Source: Alicyclobacillus sacchari (GTDB lineage Bacteria > Bacillota > Bacilli > Alicyclobacillales > Alicyclobacillaceae). Taken from it: 64,000 nucleotides of DNA. The stretch is from positions 124,001 to 188,000 of the forward strand of contig NZ_SORF01000001.1 in NCBI RefSeq assembly GCF_004366795.1, given 5' to 3'. The notes under the pieces are model-generated. The model searched no databases. It was given only the letters and a program-made list of their open reading frames with translations, and was not told the DNA's origin. This document shows positions 1-8,753 of the stretch, piece after piece; positions within the stretch are counted from its first letter, which is position 1; the number at the start of each line of letters is the position of its first letter. Made by a program: the position numbers and the translations under genes.

Positions 1-287
1 ACCGCCCCATCTCGATCCAAGAGCACAAGGCTGTGCATTTGCCCGGTTAATCCAATACCGCGCACAATACTCGGGTTTGCACCCGACTTTGCAAACACAT
101 CCTGCAGGGCCCGGCATGTCTGATCCCACCAGATCTCCGGATCCTGCTCGGCAAATAGAGGCTGCGGCTGTGACACGCCATAGGTTCGGGTCGACTGCGC
201 GATCGTTCTTCCGTCGAGATCGGCCAGCACGACCTTTACACCCGACGTGCCTACGTCAATTCCGATGAGCAATGCCTGCGCTGCCAT
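1..287 (-). CDS. xylB: Xylulokinase, N-terminal part
   Basis: This is the first 95 codons of a sugar kinase of the FGGY family; the rest lies beyond the window edge. The N-terminus shows the phosphate-1 loop of the actin-like ATPase fold (IGIDVGTSGVKVVLADLDG, about residues 8-26), a conserved WW pair near residue 60 and the GLTGQMHS segment near residue 84, which is typical of xylulokinases. The enzyme phosphorylates D-xylulose in the cytoplasm, the step after xylose isomerase. The ATG lies 5 nt after the xylA stop codon with a GTGGAA ribosome site inside the end of xylA, so the two genes are surely co-transcribed. The family call rests on motifs and on the xylA neighbour. Confidence 0.93.
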   Translation of the reverse strand, partial: MAAQALLIGIDVGTSGVKVVLADLDGRTIAQSTRTYGVSQPQPLFAEQDPEIWWDQTCRALQDVFAKSGANPSIVRGIGLTGQMHSLVLLDRDGA

Positions 288-292
288 CGCTA

Positions 293-1612
293 TCATTCCA
301 CTTCAAGCAGGTACTGATTCAGTTTGGCAAGCAAGACTTCCTGGCGCCCGGAGCGCGCTGCCGTGACGCGCTTGTCGATCACATAATCCTCCAAAGACTT
401 GAGAGTCGCCCTGCCTTCCACGATCTCCTTACCGACGCCTTTGCTGTAGCTCTCGTAACGATTAGCGATCTCGTTTTCAAACACGCCATCCTCGAGCAAT
501 TTCGCCGCCACCTTAAGGCCGCGAGCGAAGCTGTCCATGCCCGAAATGTGGGCATAGAACAGATCGATAGGCGTCATCGACGCTCGGCGCACCTTCGCGT
601 CGAAGTTCAGGCCGCCCGGTTGCAGGCCTCCGTTTTTGAGAATCTCGTACATCGCGAGAGTCGTATCATACAAATTGGTCGGAAACTCGTCCGTATCCCA
701 GCCCAGCAGCGGATCGCCCTGGTTGGCGTCGACCGAACCCAACATGCCATGCAACCGGCTCACCCGGAGTTCGTGCTGAAATGTGTGGCCTGCCAGCGTG
801 GCGTGGTTGGCCTCGATGTTCAACTTGAACCGATCCGCAAGCCCGTACTTCAACAAAAACGCGATCGTCGACTGCGCGTCAAAGTCGTATTGGTGCTTCG
901 TTGGCTCTTTCGGCTTCGGCTCAATCAAAAACTGACCGCGAAAACCAATTTCGTCCGCATAGTCAACCGCCATCTGCAACAGACGCGCCTGGTTATCGAG
1001 CTCAAGCTGCATGTCCGTATTCAGCAGCGTCTCGTAGCCTTCACGGCCACCCCAGAAAACGTAGTTCTCTGCACCAAGTTCGAGAGCGATTTCAAGACTC
1101 TTCTTGACCTGGCCAGCAGCGTAAGCGAATACATCTGCATCCGGAGAAGTGGCGGCCCCATGCGCAAAACGAGGGTTCGAGAACATGTTCTGCGTGTTCC
1201 ACAGCAACTTGACCCCGGTTGTTTTCATGTACTCTTTGATCATGGCGACGATCTCGTCCAGATTGCGGTTGCTTTCCCGCAAAGTGTCGCCCTCTGGCGC
1301 AATATCGCGATCATGGAAGCAAAAGTATTCGACACCAAGCTTTTCGAAAAACTCAAATGCAGCTTCAACGCGCTTTTTCGCCAAATCCATGCCGGTGTAG
1401 CCATCCCAAGGGCGGATCATGTTGGCAAGGCCAAATGGATCGCTCCCTGGCAAGGTGAATGTGTGCCAGTAGCTCACTGCAAAACGAAGATGCTCTGCCA
1501 TCGGCTTACCCAGCACGATTTCGTTGGGATTGTAATACTTAAATGCGAGCAGATTTTCCGACTTTCTACCTTCATAAGCAATACGACTGACTTCAGGGAA
1601 GTAGGTCGCCAC
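293..1612 (-). CDS. xylA: Xylose isomerase
   Basis: A 439-residue cytoplasmic enzyme that converts D-xylose to D-xylulose, using two divalent metal ions. Length and the N-terminal extension match the larger, class II xylose isomerases. Visible active-site residues are the His100/Asp103 pair in FCFHDRD, metal ligands Glu231 (LIEPKP), Glu267 and His270 (NIEANH), Asp295 (SVDANQGD), and Asp306/Asp308 (GWDTDEF). The start is GTG, because AAAGGTGA lies about 7 nt before it; an upstream ATG at 1619 is out of frame. It is the first gene of a xylA-xylB unit with its own promoter and an inverted repeat at the expected start point of transcription. Identification is very secure. Confidence 0.98.
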   Translation of the reverse strand: MATYFPEVSRIAYEGRKSENLLAFKYYNPNEIVLGKPMAEHLRFAVSYWHTFTLPGSDPFGLANMIRPWDGYTGMDLAKKRVEAAFEFFEKLGVEYFCFHDRDIAPEGDTLRESNRNLDEIVAMIKEYMKTTGVKLLWNTQNMFSNPRFAHGAATSPDADVFAYAAGQVKKSLEIALELGAENYVFWGGREGYETLLNTDMQLELDNQARLLQMAVDYADEIGFRGQFLIEPKPKEPTKHQYDFDAQSTIAFLLKYGLADRFKLNIEANHATLAGHTFQHELRVSRLHGMLGSVDANQGDPLLGWDTDEFPTNLYDTTLAMYEILKNGGLQPGGLNFDAKVRRASMTPIDLFYAHISGMDSFARGLKVAAKLLEDGVFENEIANRYESYSKGVGKEIVEGRATLKSLEDYVIDKRVTAARSGRQEVLLAKLNQYLLEVE

Positions 1613-1633
1613 AAGGCATCACCTTTCTCGACA

Positions 1634-1657
1634 AATAGTTTGTGCACCAAACTTATT
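1634..1657 (-). promoter_or_regulatory. Operator-like inverted repeat before xylA
   Basis: An imperfect palindrome with half-sites AATAGTTTG and CAAACTTATT around a 5-nt centre (TGCAC). It lies just downstream of the predicted -10 box, where a repressor would block initiation. The AGTTTG/CAAACT arms resemble the arms of Bacillus XylR operators, although the spacing is shorter here. XylR binding is therefore an inference. Confidence 0.55.
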
Positions 1658-1659
1658 TT

Positions 1660-1688
1660 ATGCTAACAAAACGAGACCCAGATTTCAA
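1660..1688 (-). promoter_or_regulatory. Probable sigma-A promoter of xylAB
   Basis: On the minus strand TTGAAA (1683-1688) and TAGCAT (1660-1665) are 17 nt apart. The operator-like repeat follows directly downstream. Confidence 0.55.
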
Positions 1689-1891
1689 TTGGAACTTCTG
1701 AAATCGCTTTGCTTCCATAGCAATGACCTTCCGTCGATATCTCGACATCCAGCGACCATGCGGACCCGAACGCGCGAAAAAGGCACCTCCTCGAAGTCTG
1801 CGGCGACGCGCCATGGACTCATCGAGAAAAGTGCCAATCGTAAGTGAGTTGAACTATCAAAGCGTCTGTGACGGCTGCTCGATGTCGACAG

Positions 1892-3304
1892 TCACTTGGG
1901 GGACAACCTCCGTTCTGCAGGCTTGGTTGGCGCGATGGCACTCGCGTACTCCAACTGCACGCGTGCAGTTTCGCGCCCAAAGACGAGAAACGGGATACTG
2001 AGCAAGACTAGAACTGTGGCGATCCCGAGAAAAATAACGAGATCACCCCCCGCTTTCAGCACGAACGGAATGAAATACGTGGTCACAATGCCACTCAGTC
2101 CACGGGCGGCCATTTCGACGATATACACGCCACGGCCGCGCACGTCGGTCGGATACTGTTCTGCCACGCAGAGCTTCGATACCGGGAAGATACCAAGGCC
2201 AAAGAAGGCCGTCAGAAACCCTGCGGCAAAGGCGACAGGCGCACTGCCCGCAAATGCGAACAACAGGCAGCCTACCGTAGCAAGTCCAACATAGATCGCC
2301 AAGATCGCTTTGCGGCCAAATCTGTCCGACAAATACCCCTGGCATACCGATCCAAAACCTGCGAGCAGCATCATGATTCCCGTGTACAAAATCGAGTTCG
2401 AAATGGCAACTCCGCGCGTCGCCAAGAGCGCCGGCCCGAATACCTGCAGGATATAAAACAAGATGAGAGCCGCAGTCAGGTGCATGACAACCATGGCGCT
2501 GCGACCAACGAGCGGCCTGCGAACCAGCGCTTTCAACGTATTCAACATGTCGTGCGGCGTCGCATCAAGCATGTCCGCAATCACCTCGTCGTGCAAATCC
2601 TCGTCGTGTGGCAAACTCGCCTGATTTTCCAACGATTCCACGAGCTTTTGCACCCGGCCGGCTTGCCCCCGTTCCAACAGATAACGCGGCGATTCCGGAA
2701 GCCACAGATAAATCGGAATCAACATGATAAGGGGAATGCCGCCGAGCAAAAAGGGGACACGCCATGCGTAATCGGCCGGGTAGTTATGCAGCGCCCAAAG
2801 CGAAACGACGCTGGGCACAATATAGGCGGCCGTGAGGATGCCGTTCGCATAGCCGACACTTACCGCGCGCCGCCGATTGCCTGTAAACTCCGACAAAATC
2901 AGATAGGGCATGGGTAACACCGCACCTTCACCGATACCCGCCAAGAGGCGAATGGCAAAGAGTGATCCCACGTTCGAGACGAGGGAACCGAGCAGCGTCA
3001 AAACAGAAAACCATAAGATACCGAACAGAATCACTCGCCGTCTCCCAAACTTGTCCGCAATCATGCCGGACGGCAGCATCCCGAGCACGATGCCAATCGT
3101 CGAGGCAATCGCCAAAAGGCCGACCTGCCAAGACGCCAGATGCCAGGATTTCTCCAACGTGGTCAACACGGGACCAACGATCCCAATGTCAAACGCTTCC
3201 GCAAGCCAGACGAGCGAAAGTAGAAGAATGATGCCAACGATACGGGGTGTAAGCGGTATCCGATCCAGCCGCGTCAAAAGATTTACTTCTGATCGGTTTG
3301 CCAA
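1892..3304 (-). CDS. MFS transporter, sugar-porter-like
   Basis: A membrane carrier of 470 residues with about 12 hydrophobic segments. Typical major-facilitator signatures are present: DKFGRRR after the second segment, GIGEGAVLP in the fourth, the PESPRYL motif of sugar porters before the central loop, and DRFGRK in the second half. The substrate cannot be read from the sequence; the neighbouring xylose genes make a pentose or plant-derived acid possible. The longest frame starts at 3340, but AAGGGAGG lies exactly 7 nt before a TTG at 3304, so I place the start there. About 280 nt separate it from xylA, which has its own promoter. I saw no clear terminator after it. Confidence 0.85.
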   Translation of the reverse strand: MANRSEVNLLTRLDRIPLTPRIVGIILLLSLVWLAEAFDIGIVGPVLTTLEKSWHLASWQVGLLAIASTIGIVLGMLPSGMIADKFGRRRVILFGILWFSVLTLLGSLVSNVGSLFAIRLLAGIGEGAVLPMPYLILSEFTGNRRRAVSVGYANGILTAAYIVPSVVSLWALHNYPADYAWRVPFLLGGIPLIMLIPIYLWLPESPRYLLERGQAGRVQKLVESLENQASLPHDEDLHDEVIADMLDATPHDMLNTLKALVRRPLVGRSAMVVMHLTAALILFYILQVFGPALLATRGVAISNSILYTGIMMLLAGFGSVCQGYLSDRFGRKAILAIYVGLATVGCLLFAFAGSAPVAFAAGFLTAFFGLGIFPVSKLCVAEQYPTDVRGRGVYIVEMAARGLSGIVTTYFIPFVLKAGGDLVIFLGIATVLVLLSIPFLVFGRETARVQLEYASAIAPTKPAERRLSPK

Positions 3305-3336
3305 TGCTTGTCCTCCCTTACATACAGAAATTTGAA

Positions 3337-4107
3337 TCACAGTTCGTGGACCGTGATTTCACTGCGCACCAAAAACCGTAAATTGATGCCTGATTGACCA
3401 ATGCCTTTCGATATGTAGAACGGTCCTTGCGGACAGCGATGCTGACCTTTGTATACGCCGGATGCGGCGAGCGGCCCCATGGGTTTCAACGTAAACAGGA
3501 ATGGCACGTTGAATTGCTTCCCGTGCAGATGACCGGCAATTAAGCAGGCAAACGGCCGTCCGGCAACGAGCGTATAGGTCGGATCGTGTGTCATCACAAC
3601 CACTGGCAATTCGTCGTCAATCTGATCAAACGCCCGTTCGTCGCTATGCCGCGTACAGTAGTCGTCGATCCCCACGAGATTCATTCCGTCTAAAACAACA
3701 GTTTGATTGATCAGAACAGTCACGTCAAACGATTGCAAGACTTCAATCAATCTCTGGACGCTCCGCAAGCGGTAATCGTGATTTCCGAGCACCGCATAGA
3801 CCGGTGCACCAACTTCGCGAAGCACGCGCAAGAACGGTACTAGCAACAACAGCGATTCGTCGTGATCGGCAAAATCACCTGTCAAGCACACGAGATCAGG
3901 GTGTTCGGCGATGAGGACAGTTGCCAGGCGAGACGGCGAAATTCGGTTGCGCTCGATGTGAATATCGCTGATTTGGAGAATCTTCTTGCCAATACCGAGA
4001 TTCCAATTCACGCGCTCCACCTTGAGCCACTGTGTCGGAAGAACACTCGTCGCGTAGAACAGCGCTCCAAAGCCCGCCACAGCCGCCGCGGCGCATCCGA
4101 AGATCAC
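3337..4107 (-). CDS. Membrane-anchored metallophosphoesterase
   Basis: A 256-residue protein of the calcineurin-like phosphoesterase family. One membrane segment covers about residues 2-20, followed by the metal-site blocks in order: SDIHIERN (Asp48, His50), LTGDFADH, LGNHDYR, MTHDPT and AGHLHGK. All five blocks of the dimetal centre are intact, so hydrolase activity is expected; the substrate is unknown, and YkuE/UDP-sugar-type hydrolases are the closest pattern. The longest frame would overlap ytxC by 89 nt. I prefer GTG at 4107, which has AAGGGGGG 7 nt upstream; that ribosome site overlaps the ytxC stop codon, suggesting translational coupling. Confidence 0.87.
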   Translation of the reverse strand: MIFGCAAAAVAGFGALFYATSVLPTQWLKVERVNWNLGIGKKILQISDIHIERNRISPSRLATVLIAEHPDLVCLTGDFADHDESLLLLVPFLRVLREVGAPVYAVLGNHDYRLRSVQRLIEVLQSFDVTVLINQTVVLDGMNLVGIDDYCTRHSDERAFDQIDDELPVVVMTHDPTYTLVAGRPFACLIAGHLHGKQFNVPFLFTLKPMGPLAASGVYKGQHRCPQGPFYISKGIGQSGINLRFLVRSEITVHEL

Positions 4108-4120
4108 CTGCCATCCCCCC

Positions 4121-5059
4121 TTAGCGCTGATGCCGCCTGTGATTCTGAGTCCATTGTATACGGAAACGCTGCTCCATGTGCGCCAGCTGACGGCAAACCT
4201 CGCAGCCATCGCATCGCTGGACGCGCTCTTGAAAAAGACAGCTCACGGTTTCTGCAAAACTGGGCCAAACCGCCCTAGGATAAAGATCGTGCAAAACGAC
4301 CCGCCGCGGCGAATGTGCGATCAGTGATGCAATCGCAAGGTCCTCACTGTCAATGCCGTCACGATCCGCTAAGGCCGCATCCATCGCTTCCTCAAGCGCG
4401 TCATCGTCCAAGCTGAATCCGTCGGCATCCGCAATCCAGACGAAGTCGGGCGTCGTAAACACATGCAATTCTTCGTCGTGCATCACCTGTTCACGTAAAA
4501 CCTCGCGCAGTCCCGCGACCAATCGCTCAAAGTCCCTTTCTCGCCCATCGTCTTGCCAGACTCGATCGATTTCGTCACGTAGTGCCGCGACAACTTCGCG
4601 CAAACGGAAACGAGCGAATCCGTCGAGCGAGATAATCGCATCACCAGAGCAAAACGGCAGCAGTTCTACCTGAATACGCCGAAGCCATGTCGAAAAGGCG
4701 ATATCGGCCAGTGACAACTTTCCTGCGGCAAATTTCGCGACAATCTGATCGACACAAATTGCCGTATCACTTTCAAACCCTCCAGTGCGTCGGCTCCCCT
4801 CGCGAGCGATTTCCGCACGCAACCAGTCGGTCAGTAAATGATGAGCAATCGTTGCCGCGACCTCTTGTGCAATCTGCGGTTGAAACGTGCAAGTCAGAGA
4901 TTGCGTGGCCATATCGCCGAGCAGCACCTTTACGCCTGCGAGTTGCTGCAGCGAGCCAACCAAGCCTGGGAACGCATACGTAGCAGTCACGGTCAACCTG
5001 TGCACGTTCACCAGTCCCTCCATCGCGAATCCGATCGCGAATTGACGGTGCGCCGACAT
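4121..5059 (-). CDS. ytxC: YtxC-family sporulation protein
   Basis: A 312-residue soluble protein that matches the pattern of the YtxC family, found in endospore formers and of unknown biochemical role. Recognisable are a central block around FDGFARFRLREV-like residues (here LDGFARFRLREVVAAL), the stretch HVFTTPDFVWIADADG, and a Cys pair in CDGCEVC near the C-terminus, in a segment that could fold as a small metal-binding tail. The ATG at 5059 has only a weak ribosome site; GTG at 5011 or 5005 follows GGAGGG and may be the true start. It lies between tRNA-Val, which ends in a terminator, and the metallophosphoesterase. Confidence 0.72.
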   Translation of the reverse strand: MSAHRQFAIGFAMEGLVNVHRLTVTATYAFPGLVGSLQQLAGVKVLLGDMATQSLTCTFQPQIAQEVAATIAHHLLTDWLRAEIAREGSRRTGGFESDTAICVDQIVAKFAAGKLSLADIAFSTWLRRIQVELLPFCSGDAIISLDGFARFRLREVVAALRDEIDRVWQDDGRERDFERLVAGLREVLREQVMHDEELHVFTTPDFVWIADADGFSLDDDALEEAMDAALADRDGIDSEDLAIASLIAHSPRRVVLHDLYPRAVWPSFAETVSCLFQERVQRCDGCEVCRQLAHMEQRFRIQWTQNHRRHQR

Positions 5060-5084
5060 GCTTTACAGTCCGCTGCACGGATGC

Positions 5085-5118
5085 AAAAAAGCCGTCAACG
5101 CATGTACGTCGACGGCTT
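5085..5118 (-). terminator. Intrinsic terminator after tRNA-Val
   Basis: Stem AAGCCGTC (5089-5096) pairs with GACGGCTT (5111-5118); on the minus strand it is followed by a run of six T. Confidence 0.85.
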
Positions 5119-5122
5119 CGTT

Positions 5123-5197
5123 TGGTGCGGCTGACAGGAATCGAACCTGTGACCCCCACCGTGTCAAGGTGGTGCTCTCCCTCTGAGCTACAGCCGC
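5123..5197 (-). tRNA. tRNA-Val (anticodon GAC)
   Basis: A full cloverleaf of 75 nt: acceptor GCGGCTG/CAGCCGC, anticodon stem CCACC/GGTGG enclosing loop TTGACAC, T-arm ACAGG-TTCGAAT-CCTGT, discriminator A and an encoded CCA end. Confidence 0.97.
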
Positions 5198-5216
5198 AAA
5201 ACGCGGACAGGTAGAT

Positions 5217-5245
5217 ATATTAGCAACAGAGAGCTCTAATGTCAA
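5217..5245 (-). promoter_or_regulatory. Promoter of tRNA-Val
   Basis: TTGACA (5240-5245) and TAATAT (5217-5222) with a 17-nt spacer on the minus strand, ending 19 nt before the tRNA. Confidence 0.8.
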
Positions 5246-5351
5246 CAGACGTTCCTACAACCCCGTCTTCCCACATATCGCGACGACCGTCTGTAGTAAC
5301 CTACACTCCCGACGCAAAAACCGTATAGGCTACGGCTTGAACGACTCCAAA

Positions 5352-5792
5352 TCAGGCGTCTGTCACAGTGGCTATAGGTAACTGGGACAACCGGCTCCAC
5401 AATTGTGGTGCCTTACGTTCCAGGTTGACCGGCCGTATCGATCCGTTCACCACGAACGCATGCCTCGTTTGCCCGGCCGCGCTCAACTCCCCTTCAGCAG
5501 TCAAAACCTCATAAGCAAAACATAAGCGCGTCCGCGAGAGTTCCAACAGCCGTGCCGAAACAGCTACCTGGTCTTCGGCGCGCAAGGCCCGCGCATAATG
5601 ACAAGAGACGTCCGTCACGACGACGGTGATGCCCGCATCGTGGAAATCTGTCATATAGCGAATTCCGTTTTCTGAAAGAAAATGCATGCGTGCGATAGAA
5701 AACCAATCGATAAATGACGGATGATACACGATACCAGCGGGATCGCATTCCCCCCATCGCACTTCCAAGGACGTTGTGACACGTTCAGGCAT
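5352..5792 (-). CDS. Acyl-CoA thioesterase of the 4HBT (YbgC/FadM) type
   Basis: A single hot-dog-fold domain of 146 residues. The N-terminal block RWGECDPAGIVYHPSFIDW carries the Asp and Tyr/His positions of 4-hydroxybenzoyl-CoA-thioesterase-like enzymes, and RLCFAYEVL and GQTRHAFV fit the central strands. It probably hydrolyses an acyl-CoA or aromatic acyl-CoA; the substrate is unknown. The longest frame adds 40 residues, but GGAGG sits 7 nt before the ATG at 5792 and the domain begins right after it. It stands alone, with tRNA-Val on one side and the holin-like gene on the other. Confidence 0.88.
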   Translation of the reverse strand: MPERVTTSLEVRWGECDPAGIVYHPSFIDWFSIARMHFLSENGIRYMTDFHDAGITVVVTDVSCHYARALRAEDQVAVSARLLELSRTRLCFAYEVLTAEGELSAAGQTRHAFVVNGSIRPVNLERKAPQLWSRLSQLPIATVTDA

Positions 5793-5892
5793 GTCGATTC
5801 CTCCATTGCAAACCCGGTTAGCCCGGCCATGTCTCCTCATTGTAGCAAACTCGAGAAGACGACTCATCGCGCGACATGATCTGAACCTGGTT

Positions 5893-6282
5893 TCAAGGCC
5901 GTGCATACCCATCCGAAGCCATTTGGGGCGAACCTTCTCCCGCCGGGGCTGTGGCCGTTGGAGCCCCGGCGCCGCTCACAGGCTCGCCGCTCTTGGCGCC
6001 AGCCGAGCCCGCCGCATCTGTATCAATGCCCACTGCCACGGGGGTGCTCGCTTGGCTTGGCGTCCCAGCGACATATTTGGTATGCGACATAAATACGGAA
6101 ATGACCGTAACGATCGATGCGACAGCGTTGGCAATCGCGTTGATCTCCGGGTTCGTAATGACGTGCAAGCCAAGGGTGTCCGTGATCAATTTCGCAGCAC
6201 CAAGCAAGCCAATGACCAACGTCGTGAGCCGCTTGGTTTGCGCCAGCTGGACGAGTGCTTGCAGGATTTTCGAGATGTTCAT
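5893..6282 (-). CDS. Small holin-like membrane protein
   Basis: A 129-residue protein with two hydrophobic segments (about residues 20-38 and 50-67) separated by a short turn, followed by a low-complexity Ala/Gly/Pro/Thr tail. The arrangement resembles small phage-type holins (SPP1-like), which make membrane pores, but no lysis enzyme or phage gene is nearby, so the role is open. The ribosome site GAGGTG lies 7 nt before the ATG. It could be a relic of a prophage or a domesticated membrane-permeability protein. Confidence 0.5.
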   Translation of the reverse strand: MNISKILQALVQLAQTKRLTTLVIGLLGAAKLITDTLGLHVITNPEINAIANAVASIVTVISVFMSHTKYVAGTPSQASTPVAVGIDTDAAGSAGAKSGEPVSGAGAPTATAPAGEGSPQMASDGYARP

Positions 6283-6434
6283 CCTTCGTCACCTCACTGT
6301 TGTTTCTATATTTCAGATGCAGACAACCTGTCGCAGCGGCGACAAGTCTTTGGCGAAAGCCACCAAGACAATCGATCGCGCAAATAGGTTAAACTGGGGC
6401 TACCAACGCTTATGATGCGGAAGGGGTTTCTTTC

Positions 6435-7478
6435 ATGTCTGTACCACATCGCACCGTTGCGATCGCGCTGACGGCAGCCGTTTTCGTCCAACCTATTGCC
6501 AGCCTATTCCCGACCACGGTATTCGGTGCTACGTTGCCGTCGCAAGTCGTGGCACAAGCCATCGCGGCGCAACGCACGTCATTTTCTGTGAGCCTACCCA
6601 TGCAACAGACAGAAGTGCTTGTCCAAAAGAGCTTCCAACAGCAACCTTATTTCGCACAACTGTTTTCAAACGTGAGCTACGAATCAGACGGAACTTCTAC
6701 ACGCGTCACCATCGCGTGGCTGCAATCGGCGGCACAGACCCGAGCATTGGATCAATCGATCCGCTCTGTTGAGCACAGACTGCTGCAGCCTGGGATGAGC
6801 GACTACGACAAGGAGTGGGTCATTCACAACTGGATTGTTCAACATGTCAGCTACGACACATCGCTCAAGCGCTACACGCCATATGATGCCTTCCAAGGTT
6901 CAGCCGTGTGCCAAGGGATAGCGGCCCTCGCCTATCGAATGTTATCGTTCGCTGGCATTCCTGTGCGGTTTGTCGATGGCACGGCGGGAGGCGGATCGCA
7001 CCTGTGGAATGAGGTGGAAATTAGGGGACACTGGTATCAACTCGATGTCACATGGGACGATCCGATAGGTGGTGGAAATCGACCTAGCTATCTGTATTAC
7101 AACCTGACAAACGCACAGATGGCGGCTACCCATACGTGGAACGAATCGAGTCTGCCAAAAGCAACAACAGATTTTGCTCAGGTCGTTCGATCGATAAGTG
7201 CAGACTCCACAGATCCGATTCTTCACGCTATCGCCAACAATTCGACCGTCATGGCGGAATTTCAGGAGAAGGTGAATACCCAGACCATTGGTAGCGCGAT
7301 ATCCCGTCATATCGCCCACGGCGACACGCAGTTCACGATGGAATTCGCCGGATCGGCGGAAGCATTGGCGAAAGCGATGGCCGGACTGCAATTGAGTGGT
7401 TTCCAAGCGATGTCATACACCTATACACCGAGTCGCCTACCTGGGTATCAAGCGGTTCAAGTGACCATCGAATACTGA
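6435..7478 (+). CDS. Secreted transglutaminase-like protein
   Basis: A 347-residue exported protein. A signal peptide covers about residues 1-31 (hydrophobic core followed by VFGA). The central domain has the Cys-His-Asp triad of transglutaminase/cysteine-protease folds: Cys in SAVCQGIA, His in GGSHLWNEV, Asp in YQLDVTWDDP. Many such bacterial domains are hydrolases or cross-link cell-wall or spore-surface proteins; the actual reaction is not known here. The C-terminal 110 residues have no recognisable family. GGAAGGGG lies 9 nt before the ATG. It is transcribed away from the holin-like gene. Confidence 0.85.
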   Translation: MSVPHRTVAIALTAAVFVQPIASLFPTTVFGATLPSQVVAQAIAAQRTSFSVSLPMQQTEVLVQKSFQQQPYFAQLFSNVSYESDGTSTRVTIAWLQSAAQTRALDQSIRSVEHRLLQPGMSDYDKEWVIHNWIVQHVSYDTSLKRYTPYDAFQGSAVCQGIAALAYRMLSFAGIPVRFVDGTAGGGSHLWNEVEIRGHWYQLDVTWDDPIGGGNRPSYLYYNLTNAQMAATHTWNESSLPKATTDFAQVVRSISADSTDPILHAIANNSTVMAEFQEKVNTQTIGSAISRHIAHGDTQFTMEFAGSAEALAKAMAGLQLSGFQAMSYTYTPSRLPGYQAVQVTIEY

Positions 7479-7497
7479 GGTTGCATTTGGGGGAATT

Positions 7498-7527
7498 TTG
7501 CAAGATATAGCGATAGAGATTTATAAT
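7498..7527 (+). promoter_or_regulatory. Promoter of the SDR gene
   Basis: TTGCAA (7498-7503) and TATAAT (7522-7527), spacer 18 nt, 35 nt before the ATG. Confidence 0.6.
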
Positions 7528-7561
7528 TGTCCTGTTAGATACAGATATGGAGGGACAGAAC

Positions 7562-8287
7562 ATGGCACAATCACTTCAAGGCATGCACGCCGTCATCACT
7601 GGCGCCGGTAAAGGCATCGGCCGTAGTATCGCAGAACATCTTGCCAAAGCCGGGGTCAACTTGGGCCTGATTGCACGCACGCAGTCCGATCTCGACAATC
7701 TCGCAAAGAGCTTGCAATCTGCTCACAACGTCCAAGTATTCACCGCACAGGCGGACGTCGGCGAACGCGAGCAAATTGAAAAGGCGATCGCCACACTCAC
7801 AGAACAGCTCGGCGCTGTCGATATTCTCATTAACAACGCCGGAACCGCCACGTTTGGCACCGTTGTCGATATGCCGGTCGAAGAATGGGAACGCATGATT
7901 CGCGTCAATCTGCTAGGAACGTATTACGCAACGCGAGCCGTCCTGCCGCACATGATTGGGCGCAACAGCGGTAACATCCTGAACATCAGCTCAACTGCGG
8001 GTGAACGGGGTTCGGCAACCACATCCGCCTACTCCGCATCGAAATTCGGGGTCATGGGCTTCACGGAGTCGCTCATGTACGAAGTTCGCAAACACAATAT
8101 TCGCGTGATGGCGCTCACGCCGAGCACAGTCAATACAGAACTGGCGCGTGCTGCGGGGCTCAAAATCGGCGATGAAAATCATCAGATGCAGCCTGAAGAT
8201 ATCGCAGAGTTGGTGACGTCGATTCTACAACTGCCACCTCGCGTCGTCGTAAAGACCGCAAGCATGATTATGACGAACCCACAATAA
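7562..8287 (+). CDS. Short-chain dehydrogenase/reductase, FabG-like
   Basis: A 241-residue NAD(P)-dependent oxidoreductase of the classical SDR family. The cofactor motif TGAGKGIG, the NNAG motif, and the catalytic Ser and Tyr-x-x-x-Lys (ISSTAG... YSASK) are all present. It is close in pattern to 3-oxoacyl-ACP reductases, but the isolated context gives no substrate, so a general ketone/alcohol reductase is equally possible. GGAGG 8 nt before the ATG at 7562 decides the start; the longest frame begins five codons earlier. A single-gene unit with its own promoter and terminator. Confidence 0.93.
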   Translation: MAQSLQGMHAVITGAGKGIGRSIAEHLAKAGVNLGLIARTQSDLDNLAKSLQSAHNVQVFTAQADVGEREQIEKAIATLTEQLGAVDILINNAGTATFGTVVDMPVEEWERMIRVNLLGTYYATRAVLPHMIGRNSGNILNISSTAGERGSATTSAYSASKFGVMGFTESLMYEVRKHNIRVMALTPSTVNTELARAAGLKIGDENHQMQPEDIAELVTSILQLPPRVVVKTASMIMTNPQ

Positions 8288-8290
8288 CCG

Positions 8291-8333
8291 AAAGGGCTGG
8301 CGCGGTTGTCACAAGCCAGCCCTTTCTTCTTTA
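8291..8333 (+). terminator. Terminator of the SDR gene
   Basis: AAAGGGCTGGC (8291-8301) pairs with GCCAGCCCTTT (8315-8325), followed by a T-rich tract. Confidence 0.85.
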
Positions 8334-8354
8334 ATTTAATATGTAGGCACCATA

Positions 8355-8666
8355 TCACGAAGACGTGTGGTTTCCAAAAATACGGTTGTTCACGGAACTG
8401 TTGCCCATAGAACTGTTGCCCATAGAACTGTTGCCCATAGAACTGTTGCCCATAGAACTGTTGCCCATAGAACTGTTGCCCATAGAACTGTTGCCCATAG
8501 AACTGTTGCCCATAGAACTGTTGCCCATAGAACTGTTGCCCATAGAACTGTTGGACGTTTGTTTTGTGCTGTCACCTATAAAATTTTGACTTTCCTTCTC
8601 CATGGGCCCACATCCAGCCAATCCTGACATGGTTACGGCCAGCAAAATCAACATGCGCTTTCTCAA
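8355..8666 (-). CDS. Repeat lipoprotein with ten NSSMG units
   Basis: A 103-residue predicted lipoprotein. Residues 1-18 form a short lipoprotein signal ending in LAGC, with Cys19 as the lipidation site. A charged linker follows, then ten tandem copies of Asn-Ser-Ser-Met-Gly, a variant NSSVN and a short tail. The repeats are identical at DNA level, a sign of recent slippage and possible length variation. The start is TTG (with AAGGGGG upstream) or the ATG four codons later. No family is recognisable; the tail looks like a flexible surface stalk. It is divergent from the NCS2 permease. Confidence 0.72.
   Translation of the reverse strand: MRKRMLILLAVTMSGLAGCGPMEKESQNFIGDSTKQTSNSSMGNSSMGNSSMGNSSMGNSSMGNSSMGNSSMGNSSMGNSSMGNSSMGNSSVNNRIFGNHTSS
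8401..8550. repeat. Ten perfect 15-bp tandem repeats
   Basis: The unit TTGCCCATAGAACTG occurs ten times without a single change, inside the lipoprotein gene; a partial unit precedes it. Because 15 is a multiple of three, gain or loss of units keeps the reading frame. Confidence 0.99.
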
Positions 8667-8683
8667 CAGTAAAAAATCCCCCT

Positions 8684-8712
8684 TTGTGCTCGAATACGAT
8701 TGTGGTTATACT
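8684..8712 (+). promoter_or_regulatory. Probable promoter of the NCS2 permease
   Basis: TTGTGC (8684-8689) and TATACT (8707-8712), spacer 17 nt. A strong inverted repeat lies at the expected start of transcription. Confidence 0.55.
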
Positions 8713-8715
8713 TTC

Positions 8716-8735
8716 CATGCATGCACACATGCATG
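8716..8735. promoter_or_regulatory. Inverted repeat at the permease start point
   Basis: Two copies of the self-complementary octamer CATGCATG separated by CACA, just 3 nt after the predicted -10 box. The position suits a repressor operator; no known regulator is assigned. Confidence 0.5.
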
Positions 8736-8753
8736 TATACATTGTCGAATCTT

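Noticed and set aside
272-1666. 464-codon open frame on the plus strand
   Set aside because: It is the exact antisense of xylA, with no ribosome site and no family pattern; the minus-strand xylA is unambiguous.
1685-1790. Short minus-strand frame after a GAGGAGG between the MFS gene and xylA
   Set aside because: The GTG is only one base from the ribosome-like site and the 32-codon product resembles nothing.
8401-8550. Possible CRISPR array
   Set aside because: Units are directly adjacent with no spacers, and they encode NSSMG in a lipoprotein frame.
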